A stretch of DNA of 64,000 nt, from contig NZ_VIQO01000027.1 in NCBI RefSeq assembly GCF_007483665.1, positions 62,001 through 126,000 on the forward strand, written 5' to 3'. This DNA is from Catellatospora sichuanensis (lineage in GTDB: Bacteria; Actinomycetota; Actinomycetes; Mycobacteriales; Micromonosporaceae). Every line of letters starts with the position of its first letter. The stretch's first letter is position 1. The translations under genes were made by a program, and so were the position numbers. Below the pieces are notes generated by a model. That model saw only the letters and a program-made list of their open reading frames with translations. It was not told the DNA's origin and did no database searches. Below, one piece after another: positions 42,568 to 51,723 of the stretch.

Positions 42568-43497
42568 GTGCGGGCGGTGATCGACACTCCACTCGTCGCC
42601 GACGCCCCAGCCATGCTGCCGGAACGGGACCGGCGGCTGGTGATCACGCTCGCCGCGCAGGGCCGTGCACACCCCGATCCGGCCGTGGCCGCGGCGGCGG
42701 TGGCGCAGGTGCGCCGACTGAACAGGCGCGACCGGACCGTCCGGCATCTGCTCCTCGGGGTGGGCGCGGTCGCGTTCCACGGGGGCATCCTGTCGCTCCT
42801 GATCGCCGGAGGCTCGGTCCGGAACGGGCCGTGGTGGCCGTGGCTGGTCTTCCTCCTGGCGGTGCCGGCAGCGGTGATCGCCGCCGGGGAGTGGGAGGTA
42901 GGTGTTCTGCGCCGCGGACTGCGACCCGAGGCAGAACCACCGAACCTGCGCATGCTGCTCGAATGCGCAGAGCCGGGCCGGACCGTGCCGGTGACGATCA
43001 CGCGCTTCCGCGGACTGCGCGCGTGGTGGCCGGTGCTGGTGCCCGCCGCCGCCGTGGTCGGCTGGCTGACCTGGCGCAACCTGCACGTGCCGGCCAAGCT
43101 GATGGAAGGCCTGCGGAGCGCGGCGATCATCATGCTCTTCTGGGGGTTGTTCCTGCTGGTGGTCGCGGCACGCCGGCTCATGCGGCGGTGGCGCGGCATG
43201 CCGCCGCAGTCGGCCGATGCGGCGACGCCGATCATCATCGACGCGTCGGGTCTGCGCTTTCGGTCACTGCCAGAAGCCGTCACCTGGTCTGAGGTGAGCG
43301 CTGTGGGGCTGCTCGGGCCCACGCCCGCTGAGCCGCAAGCACCCGTGGCGGTGCGGTGGTCGCTGCACGGCCGCGATCCGATCGTCATCGAGGCGGACGA
43401 CATGGCCCAGCCACCGGAGACCGCTATCCGCGCGACCTGGGCGCACCGCCCCGACCTGCGGTGGCGGCCTGTCGACGGCGACAAGCCGGTCAGCTGA
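42568..43497 (+). CDS. Hypothetical membrane protein
   Basis: This 309-residue protein has four hydrophobic segments (about 62-82, 88-106, 151-165 and 182-203) followed by a soluble C-terminal part with strands (PIIIDASGLRFRSLPEAVTW). The layout of helices plus a PH-like domain is seen in several unnamed actinobacterial proteins; I do not recognise a family. Start GTG 42568, or the nearby GTG at 42577. It stands alone. Confidence 0.6.
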   Translation: MRAVIDTPLVADAPAMLPERDRRLVITLAAQGRAHPDPAVAAAAVAQVRRLNRRDRTVRHLLLGVGAVAFHGGILSLLIAGGSVRNGPWWPWLVFLLAVPAAVIAAGEWEVGVLRRGLRPEAEPPNLRMLLECAEPGRTVPVTITRFRGLRAWWPVLVPAAAVVGWLTWRNLHVPAKLMEGLRSAAIIMLFWGLFLLVVAARRLMRRWRGMPPQSADAATPIIIDASGLRFRSLPEAVTWSEVSAVGLLGPTPAEPQAPVAVRWSLHGRDPIVIEADDMAQPPETAIRATWAHRPDLRWRPVDGDKPVS

Positions 43498-43640
43498 TCA
43501 CAGCCCCTGCGCCGGTGAACCGTCCGGTAGGAGCGCCGCTGCGGCGGCGGTGCAGCGGCCCAGGTCCGCGCCGGGCATGTGCAGCGTGACCGCGATGCCG
43601 GGGTGCGGAAAGCGCAGTGCGCGGGCGAACGGCAATCAAT
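43498..43640 (-). pseudogene. Possible C-terminal gene remnant
   Basis: On the minus strand one frame reads RALRFPHPGIAVTLHMPGAD, then LGRCTAAAAALLPDG and a stop at 43498, which looks like a natural protein ending. No start or upstream part exists: the frame ends in an AT-rich patch (43635-43684) that contains the near-palindrome GTAGATTTATCTAC (43655-43668). Family unknown. Could be chance. Confidence 0.35.
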
Positions 43641-43677
43641 CGAAGTCCATAGACGTAGATTTATCTACAATGACGGA

Positions 43678-44481
43678 TTAATTCCGGCGCGGGACCGAGG
43701 TCTGCAGCCACTCGCTGATGAGGTCGGCGATGACGGCGGCGGCGGTGTCGTTGAGGTGGATGTGATCGGTGAGCAGCGCCAGGCCGTTGGCGGCCGAGAT
43801 CTCGTTCCAGGAGCGGCGCAGCACGAGGTGCTGGAACGTCGTCCGCAGCGCCAGCCCGAGCCTGCCCTCGTACGGCGGCGGCCGGTGCCCCGGCGGCAGC
43901 ATTGTGGTCAGCCGCTCGTGCAACGGTAGGCACGGCACGCCGCGTCCCTCCGCGATCTCCCGCAATGCCGTGTTGTACTCCCGCACCTGCTGGTTCATCG
44001 TGCTCGACAGATCCTCGCCCAGCGGCGGCAGGTCGAGCACGGCCAGCCGGGCCGAGGTGCCGTTCTGCAGGCGGTCCAGGATCGCGTCGACGTTCTCGCG
44101 ATACCACTCCAGACTCGGGGGCGCGGGCAGGCGCTGCTGCCGCCGGTAATGCCGGGCCCAGCGGGCGTCGTAGGTGGCGTTGACGTCGTTCGTGCCGACG
44201 AGCAGGGTGACGGCGTCGGGGCGGCACGCGATCACCTCGTCCAGGCGGCCGCGCACGTTCCAGGCGAGGTTGCCGTCGACCCCGGCATTGACGAATCGGT
44301 ATCCGGTCGGGCCGAGTCGGTCGCGCAGCAGGCTGACATAGTCCGCGCTGGCCAAACCGCGGGTGATGCTGTCACCCACGCACACGATCTCCTTCGCGGC
44401 ACCGGCCGCCAGGCTGCCGTGCGGCGCGGCGATCGGGCCGCCGAGCGCAGTGCGGCGTTTCATCCAGGACACGAGACCCAC
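43678..44481 (-). CDS. SGNH/GDSL-type hydrolase
   Basis: This 267-residue esterase-like protein has GDSI in IVCVGDSITRGLASADY (block I, Ser), NAGVDGNLAW (block II, Gly), LLVGTNDVN (block III, Asn) and TDHIHLNDTAAAVIAD (block V, Asp and His). It has no signal peptide, only a short Ala/Gly-rich N-terminus. The substrate is not readable. Start ATG 44481, 167 bp from the divergent fibronectin-III protein gene. Confidence 0.85.
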   Translation of the reverse strand: MGLVSWMKRRTALGGPIAAPHGSLAAGAAKEIVCVGDSITRGLASADYVSLLRDRLGPTGYRFVNAGVDGNLAWNVRGRLDEVIACRPDAVTLLVGTNDVNATYDARWARHYRRQQRLPAPPSLEWYRENVDAILDRLQNGTSARLAVLDLPPLGEDLSSTMNQQVREYNTALREIAEGRGVPCLPLHERLTTMLPPGHRPPPYEGRLGLALRTTFQHLVLRRSWNEISAANGLALLTDHIHLNDTAAAVIADLISEWLQTSVPRRN

Positions 44482-44648
44482 GCCGACCTGCCTCCTCGCA
44501 GCTGCCGAGTCTGGTTTCGGCTGCGCCCATGAACGTTAACAAGCCGCTGACCGGGTGAGGGCCCGTCGCGCCGTTCCATTGACAGCACCACATGCGGCGG
44601 CTAGCGTTCGGCGCAACTGGAAGCAAACCTTACAGTTTGGATCGAGCC

Positions 44649-45659
44649 GTGCGCCGACTTCTCCTGCTGGCCGTGCTGGCCTGCGCCGTGGTGTACGTCC
44701 CGGCGAGCGCCGCGGATGCCTCGACGGTGAACCTGGTCGCCAATCCGGGCTTCGAGGAGGCCCGCCACGGCGACCACTCCGTGGTGTGGGCCTGGGACTG
44801 CGAACCCGGCTCTACCCAGTTCGGGGCGGCACACGGCGGCACCCGGGCGCTGGCCGCCGCGCCCACCGCCGGCAGCACGGGCCGCTGTGCACAGACGATC
44901 CCGGTCCAGCCCGGCGGGGTCTACACGCTGTCGGCGTGGGTGCGTGGCGGATACGCCTTTCTCGGCCACGACCACGGTGTGGCCTGGACCCCGCCGAGCG
45001 CGGAGTGGGCCCGGCTCACCACCGGCTTCACCGCCACGGCCGACACCGTCACCATCTATCTGCACGGCTGGTATGCCCAGGGCGCCTTCACCGCCGACGA
45101 CATCGTGCTGACCGGCCCGGACAGTGCCGTGCGCCGTCCCGTGGCACCGGCCGCGCCGACCGTCGGCGAGTCGACCAGCCACTCGGTGAAACTGGCCTGG
45201 ATCGGTGTGCCGGGGGCGACCGGTTACCGGATCCACCGGGACGGCGTGTTCATGCGTTCGGTGACATCCACGTCGGCGGTGGTGGACGGGCTCGCGCCGG
45301 GTACGGCGTACGCCTTTCACGTCACTGCGGTGAACGCGGCCGGTGAGTCCGCGCCGGGCCCGGGCGTGTCGGCGAACACCGCCGCGCCGTATGGCGAGGT
45401 CCCCCCGCCGACCCGGATGGTCGTCGGCACCCCGCAGGCCTACCAGGTGTTCCTGGCGTGGGAGGCGGTCATGGCGGCTACCGACGGCTACCACGTCTAC
45501 CGCGACGGCGTCCTGATCGGCTGGTCCTACGGGCCCGCGTTCACCGTCACCGGCCTGCGGCACGGCACCATCTACACCTTCGCGGTGACCTCGCTCAACT
45601 CCGCCGGCGAATCCGCGAAGTCCCAGCCTGTCCAGGTCATGACCTGGCAGGTGCCGTAG
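44649..45659 (+). CDS. Secreted protein with CBM-like and two fibronectin type III domains
   Basis: This 336-residue protein begins at GTG 44649 with a signal peptide (about 1-26, LLLLAVLACAVVYVPASA). The next region (about 28-158, NLVANPGFEEARHGD) is a CBM4/9-like jelly-roll of the kind found in many secreted enzymes. Two fibronectin type III domains follow (about 165-250, GATGYRIHRDG; and about 255-336, TDGYHVYRDG). No catalytic domain is present, so this is a binding protein, probably for polysaccharides. The CBM family assignment is tentative. Confidence 0.8.
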   Translation: MRRLLLLAVLACAVVYVPASAADASTVNLVANPGFEEARHGDHSVVWAWDCEPGSTQFGAAHGGTRALAAAPTAGSTGRCAQTIPVQPGGVYTLSAWVRGGYAFLGHDHGVAWTPPSAEWARLTTGFTATADTVTIYLHGWYAQGAFTADDIVLTGPDSAVRRPVAPAAPTVGESTSHSVKLAWIGVPGATGYRIHRDGVFMRSVTSTSAVVDGLAPGTAYAFHVTAVNAAGESAPGPGVSANTAAPYGEVPPPTRMVVGTPQAYQVFLAWEAVMAATDGYHVYRDGVLIGWSYGPAFTVTGLRHGTIYTFAVTSLNSAGESAKSQPVQVMTWQVP

Positions 45660-45721
45660 CGGGCGACCGCTACCGTGCCGGAGCCGGTCAAGAGTCGGCG
45701 TGAGCCAGGCCACCGGCCGGC

Positions 45722-46834
45722 CTAGCGGCGGCGGAAGTTCGTGACGAACCGCAGCAGGCCGAAGAAGAGCAGGCAGCCGACCAGCACGAGCCCCATGGCC
45801 CCGGCGCGCTCACCGAAGGTGCCCGCCTTCACCACCACCGCGCCCGAGCCGATCACGAAGCCCGCCAGCGTCACGAACAGGCCCAGGATCTCGACGACCT
45901 TCAGCGTGCCCTCGGCGACCACGCGCTGGGCCGACTCGACCTTCTCGGTCAGCGCCGCCGAGGCGTCCTTGATCCGCTGTTCGGCCTGCTCCGCGATCGT
46001 CTCGCCGACCTCGCGGGTGAGCTGCTGGGCGTATCCGTGCAGCTGCCTGGTGACGGCGATCAGCTCGCGCTCGCGGACGTAGTCCTGGTGCACCGCGTTG
46101 TGCCCTGGGCCGAGCATGGCGATGGCGCGGTCCACCTCGTCCAGCGCCTGCTCGAAGCGGCCCAGCTTGCGCAGTGCGAAGGCGCGCCGGAAGAACACGT
46201 TCGCGTCAAGTGAACCGGTGGCCGTCAACTGGTTGGACAGTTCGAGCATCAACTCGGCCTGGTCCGGAAGGTGGTCGGCGAACCACAGCGCGTGCAGGCA
46301 GACGTGCCGGCTCTTGCTGTCGGCGTCGGGCGCGGCGACGGCCTGCTGGTAGAGATCCAGACCCCGGCTCGACCGGGAGCCGAGCGAAGCGAACGCGGCC
46401 AGGCCGAGGATGAGCGCGTCACCGCCGAACTCGGCCAGCCAGCGGTGCGACTGCGACTGCAGCTGCTCGAACTTGAAATCGAAGCGCAGCCGCTGCCCGT
46501 GTATGTAGGCCAGCACGAGCCGGTCGAGAACCGCGCCGCCGCGCAGCGCGTCCCAGTCGGCGCCGCCCGGGTAGCGCTGCCCCTGCTCGCGCGCCAGCCA
46601 CGCCAGGTCCGTCGCGGCCGTACGCACCTCAGGCATGGTCAGCTGATGCCGCGCGGCCGCGGCCGACAGCTCGCCGATCCAGTCCAGCGAGGCCGTGCCG
46701 ACCTCCGGTGCCAGGTGCTCGACGAGGACGGCCGTCCGCCGATCCGGCGCGGCGTCTGCCAGCCGGCGGTCGAGCGAGTCGGCGTCCTGCGGGTCGCGTT
46801 GCTGGGGCACCGCCGCCGCCGGTTCGACGCTCAT
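45722..46834 (-). CDS. TPR-like helical membrane protein, hypothetical
   Basis: This 370-residue protein has a helical N-terminal region, a TPR-like segment (ANVFFRRAFALRKLGRFEQA, then LDEVDRAIAML) at about 220-255, an Ala/Glu-rich coiled-coil region (about 280-325) and two helices near the C-terminus (about 325-348 and 352-368, AMGLVLVGCLLFFGLLRFV). Start ATG 46834 with GGAGGAAC upstream. Function unknown. It may be an oligomeric membrane scaffold. Confidence 0.6.
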   Translation of the reverse strand: MSVEPAAAVPQQRDPQDADSLDRRLADAAPDRRTAVLVEHLAPEVGTASLDWIGELSAAAARHQLTMPEVRTAATDLAWLAREQGQRYPGGADWDALRGGAVLDRLVLAYIHGQRLRFDFKFEQLQSQSHRWLAEFGGDALILGLAAFASLGSRSSRGLDLYQQAVAAPDADSKSRHVCLHALWFADHLPDQAELMLELSNQLTATGSLDANVFFRRAFALRKLGRFEQALDEVDRAIAMLGPGHNAVHQDYVRERELIAVTRQLHGYAQQLTREVGETIAEQAEQRIKDASAALTEKVESAQRVVAEGTLKVVEILGLFVTLAGFVIGSGAVVVKAGTFGERAGAMGLVLVGCLLFFGLLRFVTNFRRR

Positions 46835-46938
46835 CGCTGTTCCTCCAGATAAGACGGACCTTGAGATCCGCCCACCGTAGCGGTTTCGCGCACGTCGATG
46901 GCGCGAGCCCCAGAAGGACGGCGACCGCCCGCATACGG

Positions 46939-46978
46939 CACGTGGCCGGTCCGGGGCGCTGCCCGGACCGGCCACGTG
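46939..46978 (-). terminator. 17-bp stem hairpin after a minus-strand gene
   Basis: Bases 46939-46955 and 46962-46978 pair perfectly around a 6-nt loop. It lies 19 bases after the stop of the gene at 46998-47594. Confidence 0.75.
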
Positions 46979-46997
46979 TCACGACGAGGAGCAGCCG

Positions 46998-47594
46998 CTA
47001 CCTGGTTTCGCGCTGCGCGTTCAATTCGGCGAGAAGCCGATCCGGGTCAGTGCCCACGATCGGCGTGAACAGGCTGGTGCCCAGCCTGCGCACGGTGCGC
47101 TGGTAGCCCACGATGCGCCAGAAGCCATAGAAGCGCCCGGCCGTCTCGCGTTCCTGGGCGCGTTTGTCCTCGCCCGGGTCGCGCGGTGTGACGCACAGCA
47201 TCCACACGCCGCCGGACCGCTGCACGGCCAGTTCCTTCACGTGCGGCCAGGGCAGGTGCAGGGCGGCGAGCACGATGCCGTTGGGCCGCAGGAACAGGCC
47301 GTGGTCGTCCGCGCCGAGCAGCGGCGTGCGGGCCTTCGCGGCCTCGTCGAAGCACGTCACCACGTAGTGCAGGCCGACCACGGCCAGCAGGATCACCGTC
47401 AGCCGCCAGGACCGGATCGCGCTCAGCGACAGCACGGCGGCGACCGGCAGGTGCACGGTCAGCAGTTTGCGCCGGGTCAGCTGCAGGGCGTACGCGAGCC
47501 GGTTGCTGCGCAGCAGCACCGGAAGGTCATCTGGTACGCGCACGTGCAGGCTGGGGGTGTGCAGGGTGCCGTGGCGATCGGTCGAGGAGCTCAT
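46998..47594 (-). CDS. Hypothetical membrane protein
   Basis: This 198-residue protein has one or two hydrophobic helices (about 40-60, LTVHLPVAAVLSLSAIRSW, and about 62-78, LTVILLAVVGLHYVV) and a soluble C-terminal half with strands and a KELAVQRSGGVWMLCV stretch. It resembles other small actinobacterial membrane proteins with a PH-like end. I do not recognise a family. Start ATG 47594. The methyltransferase gene lies 12 bp upstream on the same strand. Confidence 0.55.
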   Translation of the reverse strand: MSSSTDRHGTLHTPSLHVRVPDDLPVLLRSNRLAYALQLTRRKLLTVHLPVAAVLSLSAIRSWRLTVILLAVVGLHYVVTCFDEAAKARTPLLGADDHGLFLRPNGIVLAALHLPWPHVKELAVQRSGGVWMLCVTPRDPGEDKRAQERETAGRFYGFWRIVGYQRTVRRLGTSLFTPIVGTDPDRLLAELNAQRETR

Positions 47595-47606
47595 CAGCGG
47601 GCGAGG

Positions 47607-48251
47607 TTAGCAGGCCCGTGCCAGCAGCATGCCGCGCGGCGTCAGCTCGCCGGTCTGCGCTTTGCGGCTGGCCTGGGCGAACACGTCGAAACCGGCCTCG
47701 GTGACGAACTCCGCCATGCGGTCCACCGGGCGGAAGTGGTAGTTCAGCGTGAACGTGCGCCCGAACGCTTCGGTGCGCAGGCGCTGCTCGTCGAGGTTCT
47801 GGAAGATCAGCAGCAGGTGCCCGCCGGGGGCGAGCGCGCGCCGGAACCCGGCGAGCACCGACGGCAGCTCGTCGTCCGGGATGTGGATCACCGAGTACTG
47901 CGCGCTGATCCCGGCGAGGGAGCCGTCGGCCACGTCGAGGGCCGTCATCGTGCCCTCGTCGAAGCGCAGCTGCGGAAAGCGGTTCCGGGCCTGCGCGAGC
48001 ATGCCGGGGGACAGGTCGAGTCCGCGCACGTCCAGACCCAGGCCGGCCAGGTGCGCCGTGCCGGGGCCCGTGCCGCAACCGACGTCCAGGGTCGGCCCGC
48101 CGCCACCGGCCAGCACGAGCTCGGCGTAGGCGGACAGCATCGCCCGCTCGATCGGGATGCCCGCCAGCTCGTCGTGGAACTGCTCGGCATAGGCCGTGGC
48201 GAGGGTGTCGTACGCGGCGCGGGTGGTCTGGAGGAAGGAGGGCTCGGTCAT
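47607..48251 (-). CDS. Class I SAM-dependent methyltransferase
   Basis: This 214-residue enzyme has the SAM motif TLDVGCGTGPGTAHLAGLGL (about 55-74), then VRGLDLSPGMLAQARNRFPQ, and LAGISAQYSVIHIPDDELPS in the position of post-motif I. It belongs to the ubiE/COQ5-like small-molecule methyltransferase group. The substrate is unknown. The start is ATG 48251. It is on the same strand as, and 12 bp upstream of, the small membrane protein gene, so they may be co-transcribed. Confidence 0.85.
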   Translation of the reverse strand: MTEPSFLQTTRAAYDTLATAYAEQFHDELAGIPIERAMLSAYAELVLAGGGGPTLDVGCGTGPGTAHLAGLGLDVRGLDLSPGMLAQARNRFPQLRFDEGTMTALDVADGSLAGISAQYSVIHIPDDELPSVLAGFRRALAPGGHLLLIFQNLDEQRLRTEAFGRTFTLNYHFRPVDRMAEFVTEAGFDVFAQASRKAQTGELTPRGMLLARAC

Positions 48252-48281
48252 GGTCGCCCACCCTATGCGCCGTGCGTCGAG

Positions 48282-50012
48282 TCAACCCCGGCGGACGGTG
48301 ACGGCACAGGTCAGGGTGTGTGCGCCGGGTTCGAGTTCGGCGGTGAGCATGGGCAGCGCGGTACGCGGGAACAACACGTTGCCGCCGGCCGTCGGCACCA
48401 GCACCTGCCCGGCTCGCGAGACGCTGCTGCCCTGGTCGGCGACGGCCGACACGACGCCGTCCGCGCCGACCTCGGCCCGTCCCGCCTCCTCGACCGCGCC
48501 CGCAGGCGCGTGCCCGGCCGCGGTCCACGGCACGCAGAAGCCGGTCTCGGCGGTGTGCAGGGTCCGGCCGGTGACGACCTCATGGGTGCGCAGGTGCCCG
48601 CCGTCGGCGAAGCGCAGCGTCGTCCGGACCGTGACATCAGGCCACGGGTGCCAGGTGAGCAGCAGCGTGTCGCCGTCGAGCACGCAGTCGCCGCCCTCGC
48701 GGACCCGCCAGTGCACGCCGTCCTCGCTGAGCGCCAGCGCGCTGTCGTACGCCCCGTGGCCCAGGCCCTCGCCGCCGGTCGGGACACTGAACCCGGCCAG
48801 CGTCGAGTACGCGAACTTCGCCGCCTTCGCGGTGCCGCCCCGGGCCCAGGCGTACGCCTCCTGCCCGCACAGCGCCGTGATGTCCCCGGCGGCGTCGCGG
48901 CTGACCAGCATCGACGGCGCGGGTTGCAGCTCCACCCGCGGGCGGCGGTCGGCGGGCGCGGCCTCGGCCGTCCAGAAGGGATGGTCGGCGGTCACGGCCA
49001 GGGCGGCGAAGAACTTGGTGCCCCAGTACGGCGAGCCGCCGCCCATGTACTGCTCGACCACGCCCGTGTTCGGGTAGCGGTAGCCGACGCTCAGCAGCCC
49101 GTCACGGTCGAGGATCGGCTGCTCCCACCACCAGGCCAGGTGCCGTTCCGCCAGGCCGCGGGCCTGGGCCCAGGCGACGGCTGCGAGATCGGCGACAGGC
49201 AGGGTGCTCCAGAACGCGCCCTGTGCGAAGCGGTAGCCCAGGCTGCGGCCGTACGGCAGGGCGGAGCCGTCGGCGGCGAACCAGTGCTGGAACTGGGCGG
49301 CGAAGGCGGTGGCGCGCTCGCGTACCCGCTGGGCGCGCTGCTCGTCCAGCACGCCGAGGCCCAGCAGCTGCAGCCCGTAGTAGTGGAAGCCGAACGGGTT
49401 GTAGTAGTCGCGCTGCTGGCCGTGGCCGTCGAAAAACCAGCCGTCGGCGGCGGCGAACTCCTCGATGCGATCGAGATGCGCGGCGACCGTCGTCTCGTCG
49501 ACGGCGACGCCGACGGCGCGCAGCCCGGTGGCGGCCAGGACCGGGAAGAAGTGCCAGTTGTTGTCGACCGGCTCGCAAGCCGCAGCCGTGGACAGCCAGG
49601 TCGCGAGGTGGTCGCGCTGCGCTCCGGTGAGCGGGTCCCACAGCTCGTGCGGGGCGACGGCGAGGGCGTAGCCGACCGCCGCCGCCTCGACGAGCCGCTG
49701 GTTGCGGTCGAAGGGCGGTCCCGCGTACCACGGATGGCCCGGGGCGACCGCGGCAGTGAGCGCGGCACGGAGCTCGTCCCACTGCCGGGGCGCGCGACCG
49801 CCCCCGGCGGCGTGCGCGGCCAGGCCCCACAGCGGCCGGGTGACCAGCTCGAACCAGGTCGCGCCCGGGTCGTTGGTGGACGGCGTGCCGGGCTGGTGCG
49901 CAGGGCCGCGGGCCGCGAGCGCGGTCGCGGGCGCGACCAGCCGCGCCAACGCCGCGGCCCAGCCCTCACGGCCGGGGCGGAGTTCTCCGTGCAGGTCCTG
50001 GGGCGTGGGCAT
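48282..50012 (-). CDS. DUF2264 family protein
   Basis: This 576-residue soluble protein matches DUF2264: an N-terminal helical region ending PFDRNQRLVEAAAVGYALAV, the central NNWHFFPVLAATGLRAVGVA, then DGWFFDGHGQQRDYYNPFGF and a long beta-rich C-terminal part. The fold is alpha/alpha-toroid followed by a beta domain, as in polysaccharide lyases and related enzymes, but no catalytic activity is established. Start ATG 50012, 136 bp from the divergent mannosyltransferase gene. It may handle a glycan or its degradation product. Confidence 0.8.
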   Translation of the reverse strand: MPTPQDLHGELRPGREGWAAALARLVAPATALAARGPAHQPGTPSTNDPGATWFELVTRPLWGLAAHAAGGGRAPRQWDELRAALTAAVAPGHPWYAGPPFDRNQRLVEAAAVGYALAVAPHELWDPLTGAQRDHLATWLSTAAACEPVDNNWHFFPVLAATGLRAVGVAVDETTVAAHLDRIEEFAAADGWFFDGHGQQRDYYNPFGFHYYGLQLLGLGVLDEQRAQRVRERATAFAAQFQHWFAADGSALPYGRSLGYRFAQGAFWSTLPVADLAAVAWAQARGLAERHLAWWWEQPILDRDGLLSVGYRYPNTGVVEQYMGGGSPYWGTKFFAALAVTADHPFWTAEAAPADRRPRVELQPAPSMLVSRDAAGDITALCGQEAYAWARGGTAKAAKFAYSTLAGFSVPTGGEGLGHGAYDSALALSEDGVHWRVREGGDCVLDGDTLLLTWHPWPDVTVRTTLRFADGGHLRTHEVVTGRTLHTAETGFCVPWTAAGHAPAGAVEEAGRAEVGADGVVSAVADQGSSVSRAGQVLVPTAGGNVLFPRTALPMLTAELEPGAHTLTCAVTVRRG

Positions 50013-50148
50013 GCGGCTGGTCCTTCGCGGTCGGGAACGGCGGGGACAGCTTGCCATGCGCGACGCCGCGCACGGATGGCGCTCCGGATCTCGACGACCG
50101 GGTCCGGGCGGTCGTCCGGTCTCGGCCGGGGCGGATACGATGCGCCGC

Positions 50149-51723
50149 ATGACGCAGACGGCCAGAGTGCCGCGCCCACGGCAGGCGCTCGCCGAACCCG
50201 CCCCTTCGTCCGAACCCGCCACCCGGGTCCCCGACGTCGTACGGCGCCGCCTGTCACCGCACGCGCTGGACCCGTACGCCTGGCCGGCCGCCCTGTTCGT
50301 CACCCTGCTGGCCGGTCTGCTGCGCCTGAACAACCTGGCCAAACCGCCCGGCAAGATGTTCGACGAGGTCTACTACGCCACCGACGCCCACTGGTTGTGG
50401 GAGAAGGGGTTCGAGTGGAACGAGAAGGAGAACACGACCGGCTACGTCGTGCACCCGCCGCTCGGCAAGTGGATCATCGGACTGGGTGAGCAGGTCTTCG
50501 GCTACAACGAGCTGGGCTGGCGGATCTCCGCGGCCGTGTTCGGCACCGTGTCGGTGCTGATGCTCACCCGCATCGCCATGCGCATGTTCGGTTCCGTGGT
50601 GCTGGGCTGCGCCGCCGGTCTGCTGATGGCCTTCGACGGCATGCACTTCGTGATGTCGCGGGTGGCGATGCTCGACATCTTCCTGATGTTCTTCGTGCTG
50701 GCCGCGTTCGGTGCGCTGGTGCTCGACCGCGACCAGCGCCGGACCCGCTGGCTGCGTTTCGTGGCCGGTGGCGGCGATCCGTCGGCCCGGGGACGGCGCG
50801 GCCGCCCGGCCGGTGCCGTGCCGTGGTGGCGGCTGGCCGCGGCGCTGCTGTTCGGGTGCGCGCTCGCGGTGAAGTGGTCGGCGCTGGCCTTCGCGCCGGT
50901 GTTGGTGCTGCTGGTGCTGTGGTGGGAGGTCGGCGCCCGGCGCAGCGTCGGAGTGCGCCACCCGATCCGCGACACGGTCATCGACGAGACCGGCTGGCTG
51001 CTGGCCGGCCTGCCGCTGACCGCGGGCGTGTACCTGGCGAGCTGGTCGGGCTGGCTGTCGACCGACGGCGGCTACGCCCGGCACTTCCTGCGCGACAGCG
51101 GCCAGGACGAGCCCGGGTTCTGGGGCGCGCTGCGCAACCTGGCCCACTACCACGAGCTGGCGTACGGCTCACACCAGGCGATCACCGAGGCGCACGCCTA
51201 CCAGTCGGTGGGCGAGTGGGCCCCGATCCAGTGGCTGCTGCTGGGCCGCCCGGTGCTGTTCTACCGCAGTCCCGACCCGGTGTGCGGCGCCGACCAGTGC
51301 AACGCCGACGTGTTGCTGCTCGGCACGCCCCTGCTGTGGTGGGCGTTCATTCCCGCGCTGCTCGCCGCGATCTGGTTCGGCGTCGCCCGCCGCGACTGGC
51401 GCGCCGGAGCCGTGCTGGCGATGACCGCGGCGGCGCTGGTGCCGTGGTTCTTCTTCCCGGCGCGCACGATGTTCTACTTCTACGCCCTGCCCGCCGAGCC
51501 GTTCCTGATCCTGGCCGTGGTGTTCGTGCTCGGTGCGGCGATGACCCCGCCGCAGGGCCGGCCGAGCGACCCAGACCGGCAGCTGTTCGCGGCCGTCATG
51601 GCCGGTGTGTTCGTGCTGCTGGTCGCCGTCGTGTTCGCGTACTACCACCCGATCTACACCGGCGAGTCGCTGCCGTACGAGGACTGGAGCCGGCGCATCC
51701 TGCTCGGCAACCTGTGGACCTGA
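50149..51723 (+). CDS. pmt: Dolichyl-phosphate-mannose-type protein O-mannosyltransferase
   Basis: This 524-residue membrane protein with about eleven helices is an actinobacterial Pmt. The conserved Asp-Glu pair is in GKMFDEVYYATDAHWLWEKG, followed by TGYVVHPPLGKWIIGLGE. The C-terminal part has multiple helices and PWFFFPARTMFYFYALPAEP. It adds mannose from polyprenyl-P-mannose to Ser/Thr of exported proteins. The start is the ATG at 50149 (or 50140, three codons earlier). The convergent gene encodes a secreted protein with a Ser/Pro-rich linker, a likely substrate. Confidence 0.92.
   Translation: MTQTARVPRPRQALAEPAPSSEPATRVPDVVRRRLSPHALDPYAWPAALFVTLLAGLLRLNNLAKPPGKMFDEVYYATDAHWLWEKGFEWNEKENTTGYVVHPPLGKWIIGLGEQVFGYNELGWRISAAVFGTVSVLMLTRIAMRMFGSVVLGCAAGLLMAFDGMHFVMSRVAMLDIFLMFFVLAAFGALVLDRDQRRTRWLRFVAGGGDPSARGRRGRPAGAVPWWRLAAALLFGCALAVKWSALAFAPVLVLLVLWWEVGARRSVGVRHPIRDTVIDETGWLLAGLPLTAGVYLASWSGWLSTDGGYARHFLRDSGQDEPGFWGALRNLAHYHELAYGSHQAITEAHAYQSVGEWAPIQWLLLGRPVLFYRSPDPVCGADQCNADVLLLGTPLLWWAFIPALLAAIWFGVARRDWRAGAVLAMTAAALVPWFFFPARTMFYFYALPAEPFLILAVVFVLGAAMTPPQGRPSDPDRQLFAAVMAGVFVLLVAVVFAYYHPIYTGESLPYEDWSRRILLGNLWT

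Noticed and set aside
47241-50489. A 1082-residue open frame on the plus strand over four minus-strand genes
   Set aside because: It is low-complexity Arg/Gly/Pro/His sequence with no domain, and the opposite strand carries clear genes (methyltransferase, DUF2264).
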